Positions 15,261 through 17,958 of a stretch of DNA of 17,958 bases are shown one piece after another. The notes under the pieces are model-generated. The model was given only the letters and a program-made list of their open reading frames with translations. It was not told the origin of the DNA and made no database searches. Within the stretch, counting starts at the first letter, position 1. The number at the start of each line of letters is the position of its first letter. The stretch comes from Dehalococcoidia bacterium (GTDB lineage Bacteria; Chloroflexota; Dehalococcoidia; Lucifugimonadales; JAGWBF01), in contig JAGWBF010000019.1 of assembly GCA_021296025.1 (NCBI GenBank), positions 16,822-34,779 on the forward strand, read 5' to 3'. Both the position numbers and the translations under genes were made by a program.

Positions 15261-15277
15261 ATAATACAGACCATTAT
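15261..15277. promoter_or_regulatory. ATAAT-N7-ATTAT dyad overlapping the lysR -10 (candidate LysR site)
   Basis: ATAAT (15261-15265) and ATTAT (15273-15277) form an AT-rich inverted repeat typical in kind of LysR-type sites. On the minus strand TATAAT (15278-15273) is a perfect -10 for lysR, although no good -35 is 16-18 bp upstream. Overlap of dyad and -10 suggests autorepression. Low-complexity AT sequence makes chance repeats likely. Confidence 0.35.
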
Positions 15278-15423
15278 ATAGTATTTCATTTTCAAAGGGA
15301 GATGTTTCCCAGGGTCTCCCAGACCTGGTCACGCACCCGTTCTGGAAAGGCCGGCCCTACATGTACCCTCCGCAACAACCTACTTGGTCAACGGAGGGGT
15401 CTCCCATTTCCGCGCACAAACAC

Positions 15424-15458
15424 CTGTTGTTGACATGAGGATGATCTGACAACAGAAT
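15424..15458 (+). promoter_or_regulatory. Candidate ferredoxin promoter with 7-bp inverted repeat
   Basis: TTGACA (15430-15435, perfect -35), 17 bp, CAGAAT (15453-15458, 4 of 6). CTGTTGT (15424-15430) and ACAACAG (15449-15455) are perfect 7-bp inverted arms, 18 nt apart, covering both hexamers. The predicted start is near 15465, leaving a leader of about 130 nt before the ferredoxin ATG. A regulator bound to the repeat would block the promoter. Confidence 0.42.
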
Positions 15459-15596
15459 GTACCAGTTTTCAAAGCTGTACTCCTTAGGGGGCTGGCAAGA
15501 GCGCCGGCGGTGGGGCCGAGAACGGAGCCTGCGGATAGAAGGCCCCGACCGGAGGGACTACGAGCGAAGCGGGAGAAGGGACGGCCCAGAGGGACG

Positions 15597-15836
15597 ATGA
15601 CCTACATCATTACCGAGCCGTGCATAGGTGTGAAAGACGGAGGTTGTGTGGATGTTTGCCCCGTAGATTGTATTCACACCACGGAAGATGATGATATGTA
15701 CTACATCGACCCTTCCGAGTGCATAGACTGCGGCGCCTGCGAGCCTGTATGCCCCGTCACCGCCATCTTTGCCGAATTCGCCGTACCTGCGGATTGGCAC
15801 TCCTACATATCCAAGAACTACCGGTACTTCGATTAG
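15597..15836 (+). CDS. 7Fe [3Fe-4S][4Fe-4S] ferredoxin, Thermus type
   Basis: A 79-residue bacterial ferredoxin. C9, C17 and C52 are expected [3Fe-4S] ligands, and C21, C42, C45 and C48 the [4Fe-4S] ligands; C25 is extra. EPCIGVKDGGCVDVCPVDC closely resembles the known 7Fe ferredoxin of Thermus thermophilus, where Val replaces the second Cys of the first motif, as here (residue 12). This would make it a low-potential electron carrier in the cytoplasm. It ends KNYRYFD. ATG 15597 has AGAGGG just 3 nt upstream; a GTG-initiated 108-residue reading from 15510 would add a basic Arg/Pro-rich stretch not seen in ferredoxins and is rejected. It is divergent from lysR and upstream of apt (98 bp). It is a plausible partner of the reductase at 365-1138. 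Confidence 0.93.
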   Translation: MTYIITEPCIGVKDGGCVDVCPVDCIHTTEDDDMYYIDPSECIDCGACEPVCPVTAIFAEFAVPADWHSYISKNYRYFD

Positions 15837-15934
15837 CTGCGCACCAGCTTACGGCGCGGGCCTTCGAAGATAACGCCGGCTCCACCACACCATTCCCCAC
15901 AGGGGCACTAATTTCTCCAGAGGGGACTCATAGC

Positions 15935-16447
15935 ATGAATCTTAAAGACTACATACGAAGCATCGAGGACTTTCCCAAGCCAGGGATACTTTTCAGGGAT
16001 ATCACACCCTTAATGATGAACGCAGATGCCTTCGCTTATGTAGTGGATACCTTCGCTGATCACTATGGCGGCAGCAATATCTCCACCGTTATGGCCATCG
16101 AAGCCCGGGGGTTTTTGCTTGCCGCCCCCCTGGCATACCGGATTAGGAAACCCCTGGTCCTAGCCAGAAAAGAGGGAAAGCTCCCTGCCGAATCCTACAG
16201 GACGGAGTACAGCCTGGAGTACGGTACGAATGTGGTAGAGGTGCACAGGGACAGCGTAAGGGCGGGGGACAATGTGCTAATCGTGGACGATGTCCTGGCG
16301 ACTGGGGGCACACTGGCAGCCGCTATTCAGCTGGTAGAGCAGGCCGGGGCGAATGTTGAAGGCTTGGCTCTGCTGATGGAGCTGACGGCGCTGGAAGGCA
16401 GAGAGCACCTGGCCGGGTACGAAGTTTTCACTCTCATGCAGTACTAG
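15935..16447 (+). CDS. apt: Adenine phosphoribosyltransferase
   Basis: A 170-residue type I phosphoribosyltransferase. MNLKDYIRSIEDFPKPGILFRDITPLM (first 27 residues, described by segment: SIEDFPKPGI then FRDITPL) is the standard Apt N-terminus. EARGFLLAAPLA follows, and VLIVDDVLATGGT (about 114-126) is the PRPP-binding loop with the paired Asp. The enzyme salvages adenine with PRPP to AMP. Length equals the family norm. AGAGGGG lies 9 nt before the ATG at 15935. A longer in-frame reading reaching 15719 overlaps the ferredoxin and is rejected. It is 98 bp after the ferredoxin and 48 bp before the MBL-fold gene, on the same strand, and may be co-transcribed with both. Confidence 0.96.
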   Translation: MNLKDYIRSIEDFPKPGILFRDITPLMMNADAFAYVVDTFADHYGGSNISTVMAIEARGFLLAAPLAYRIRKPLVLARKEGKLPAESYRTEYSLEYGTNVVEVHRDSVRAGDNVLIVDDVLATGGTLAAAIQLVEQAGANVEGLALLMELTALEGREHLAGYEVFTLMQY

Positions 16448-16495
16448 AGACTCCATAGTCCAGGCAGCGGCAGCACGATTGAGAAAGGAAGCGAA

Positions 16496-17335
16496 ATGGC
16501 TGATCGCACCAGCGTCGGAGAGGTGGAAATCCTTTCCTTCATCGACATGGTCCCTCCACCCTACGACCCGGAAGGGTTCTTCCCCGATGTGAACCGGAGC
16601 CAGTGGCAGCCCTATGAAGCCGACCACCTGGAGAACGGCAACCTGCAGCTGTATTACGGGTGCTTCGCCCTTCGCTCCCGGGGGCAGACCATCCTAGTGG
16701 ATACAGGAATGGGCCCCGGACCCCATCCGACGCGGGGCAATCTGACAGGCAGCCTTGTGCCCCTTCTCAGGGAGCAGGGCATCGGGCCGGAGGATGTGAA
16801 CATCGTGGTGCACACCCATTTGCACCCGGACCATGTGGGCTGGAACGTCACCTACGAGGGTGGTAAGCCCAAAGCTACTTTTCCCAAAGCCAGGTACCTG
16901 GTGCCCCGTAAGGACTGGAGCTACTTCACCCAGGAAGATGTGCTCGCATCAGCCGCCCACGTCAGGGACAACGTGGTCCCCCTACAGGACCTGGGCGCCA
17001 TGGACATCATCGACGAGGAGCACACCATAACCTCTGAGATAACAACCATACCTACGCCAGGCCACACCCCGGGGCACCTCAATGTCCTGATCGCTTCAGC
17101 CGGTGAGAAGGGCATCCTCGTCGGGGACATGCTCCACAGCAAGGTGCAGGTGCAGGAGCCGGGCTGGTGTTCCCGGGCGGACATCGACAAGGCGACCGGC
17201 CAGCGCAGCCGAGAAGAGACGCTGGAACGCATTGAGCAGGAAGGGATGCTGGTGGCTGCGGGCCACTTCAAGCCCGACGAGCACTTCGGCCGGGTCGTAC
17301 GCATCCAGGGGAGGCGCTACTGGCAGGTCCTCTAG
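16496..17335 (+). CDS. MBL-fold metallo-hydrolase (lactonase-like)
   Basis: A 279-residue metallo-beta-lactamase-fold hydrolase. The dinuclear metal motif HTHLHPDHVGW (H108-x-H110-x-D112-H113) is complete, with H190 or H194 in TPGHTPGH, D211 in LVGDML and H257 in AAGHF as further ligands. The ordering and the N-terminal loop before TILVDTGMG resemble AHL-lactonase/quorum-quenching-type and other bacterial MBL esterases, but the substrate cannot be named. Probably cytoplasmic; no signal peptide. ATG 16496 has AAAGGA 6 nt upstream. It follows apt by 48 bp and converges on the amidase fragment at the window edge. Confidence 0.9.
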   Translation: MADRTSVGEVEILSFIDMVPPPYDPEGFFPDVNRSQWQPYEADHLENGNLQLYYGCFALRSRGQTILVDTGMGPGPHPTRGNLTGSLVPLLREQGIGPEDVNIVVHTHLHPDHVGWNVTYEGGKPKATFPKARYLVPRKDWSYFTQEDVLASAAHVRDNVVPLQDLGAMDIIDEEHTITSEITTIPTPGHTPGHLNVLIASAGEKGILVGDMLHSKVQVQEPGWCSRADIDKATGQRSREETLERIEQEGMLVAAGHFKPDEHFGRVVRIQGRRYWQVL

Positions 17336-17355
17336 GGACGCAGGCCAGAACTCGC

Positions 17356-17958
17356 CTAGACCGGCGGGCGGCGCTTATGCCAATCGGTGCTGGTCTCGTA
17401 GGCGTGGGCAGCCCTTAGCACCGTGCTCTCGTCAAAGGGCTTGCCCGCCAGCTGAAGGCCTATGGGCAGGTCGTCGTCGGAGAACCCGCACGGCACTGTG
17501 ATGGCGGGAAATCCGTTCAGGTTGAAGGCGCGGGTGTACTGGGTCAAGGCCGGAACGGACCCCACGGTGGCATCGTTGATCTGCACCTGGGTGGCCCCGA
17601 TGGGATGGGCCGTCATCGGCTCCATGGGGCCCGCGAGAATATCTACTTCGTCGAACAGCTCCCGGCACTTCCGGGTGAACAGGGCCCTCGCCCGCTGGGC
17701 CTGCAGATACTGCTCCCCCGAGATGAAGAAGCCCGACTCGATTCGCAGGCGCACAGGCGCTGCGTACTGGGCGCCCTTGGAGAGCACCAGGTCCCGGTGA
17801 TAGGCCGTTGCTTCGGAGTACAGGATGGTGGTGGATATGGGAGCGGTCTGGTGAAACATGGGCATGGAGATCTCCCTGACCTCGGCCCCCATCTCGCTTA
17901 GCTGGTCTATCGCCTTGCGGACCGCCCGCTCAACCTGGGTATCTACGGGGACCTCGAA
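17356..17958 (-). CDS. Amidase, C-terminal part (truncated by window edge)
   Basis: About 200 C-terminal residues of an amidase-signature-family enzyme, read on the minus strand from beyond the right edge. There is no start within the window. NGFPAITVPCGFSDDDLPIGLQ and the ending HAYETSTDWHKRRPPV are near-copies of the GatA ending in this window (IPAISVPCGFSQGLPVGMQ, YEQATTWHKLRPPQ). The Ser-cisSer-Lys triad lies in the missing N-terminal part. Since gatC-gatA is separate and no gatC/gatB adjoins, this may hydrolyse an unrelated amide; a second GatA is possible but less likely. Confidence 0.88.
   Translation of the reverse strand, partial: FEVPVDTQVERAVRKAIDQLSEMGAEVREISMPMFHQTAPISTTILYSEATAYHRDLVLSKGAQYAAPVRLRIESGFFISGEQYLQAQRARALFTRKCRELFDEVDILAGPMEPMTAHPIGATQVQINDATVGSVPALTQYTRAFNLNGFPAITVPCGFSDDDLPIGLQLAGKPFDESTVLRAAHAYETSTDWHKRRPPV

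Larger units (their letters stand above)
15234..15596. other. lysR/ferredoxin divergent intergenic region (363 bp)
   Basis: This is the only gene-free stretch above 300 bp. The left third is AT-rich (15255-15300) and holds a dyad and a TATAAT; the middle has a TTGACA promoter-like element with a 7-bp inverted repeat (15424-15455). The right part (15488-15596) is G/A-rich, with purine runs and GGGGCC (15512-15517) pairing with GGCCCC (15541-15546) in a possible leader hairpin. I see no credible small gene or known riboswitch in it. Confidence 0.6.

Noticed and set aside
15510..15596. Upstream GTG start for the ferredoxin adding 29 basic residues
   Set aside because: Ferredoxins of this type start at MTYIITEPC; the extension is Arg/Pro-rich and in the purine-rich leader.
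15719..15934. Upstream extension of the apt reading frame
   Set aside because: Overlaps the ferredoxin in another frame; the standard Apt start and AGAGGGG site are at 15935.
1..17958. CRISPR arrays, tRNA/rRNA genes, IS elements and attachment sites
   Set aside because: No regularly spaced repeats, cloverleaf sequences, transposase motifs or terminal repeats seen on reading; a tRNAscan/Infernal run would settle tRNAs.

Overview
This is a compact, gene-dense stretch (roughly 58-60 % GC by eye) of a bacterial chromosome with short intergenic gaps, mixed GTG/TTG/ATG starts and no mobile elements, RNA genes or CRISPR arrays that I could see. The gene content is mostly conserved chromosomal genes: mutS, gatC-gatA, asnS, apt and a Thermus-type 7Fe ferredoxin. 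The mixture of redox genes, family III CoA transferase, amidase, MBL hydrolase and LPG-synthase-like membrane protein would suit a Chloroflexota lineage (Dehalococcoidia or SAR202-like). That placement is an inference from gene flavour, not a measurement.

Left part, minus strand (1-6266): a redox operon is transcribed right to left: a NuoE-like [2Fe-2S] subunit, a NuoF-like FMN/NADH subunit, a 952-residue NuoG/formate-dehydrogenase-alpha-like molybdopterin protein and a ferredoxin-NADP reductase-like flavoprotein, with gaps of only 19-39 nt. It is followed by the 5' end of mutS, cut by the window edge. No membrane-arm complex I genes lie near. The alpha subunit keeps its iron-sulfur ligands but has no Cys/Sec-His pair where formate dehydrogenases carry their catalytic residues. 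The set is therefore best read as a soluble NAD(P)H-linked electron-transfer complex of unknown substrate, possibly not a formate dehydrogenase.

Middle (6420-8824, minus): an LPG-synthase-like (UPF0104) membrane protein and an FAD-dependent amine-oxidase-fold oxidoreductase overlap by GTGA and look translationally coupled. A 192-bp divergent promoter region separates them from gatC-gatA-asnS (9017-12233, plus), a translation module for amidotransferase-dependent tRNA charging plus asparaginyl-tRNA synthetase. A CaiB/BaiF CoA transferase follows on the same strand.

Right part (13479-17958): a convergent NTF2-like protein shares a CTAG stop palindrome with the CoA transferase. Next comes a small unrecognised Cys-rich ORF behind a well-formed sigma70-like promoter with a perfect 8-bp dyad on its -35. 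A LysR regulator (minus) is divergent from a 7Fe ferredoxin, then apt and an MBL-fold hydrolase (plus), and finally the C-terminal part of an amidase paralogous to GatA (minus, cut by the window edge). The only gene-free stretch above 300 bp is the lysR/ferredoxin intergenic region (15234-15596), which holds two inverted repeats and promoter-like elements.
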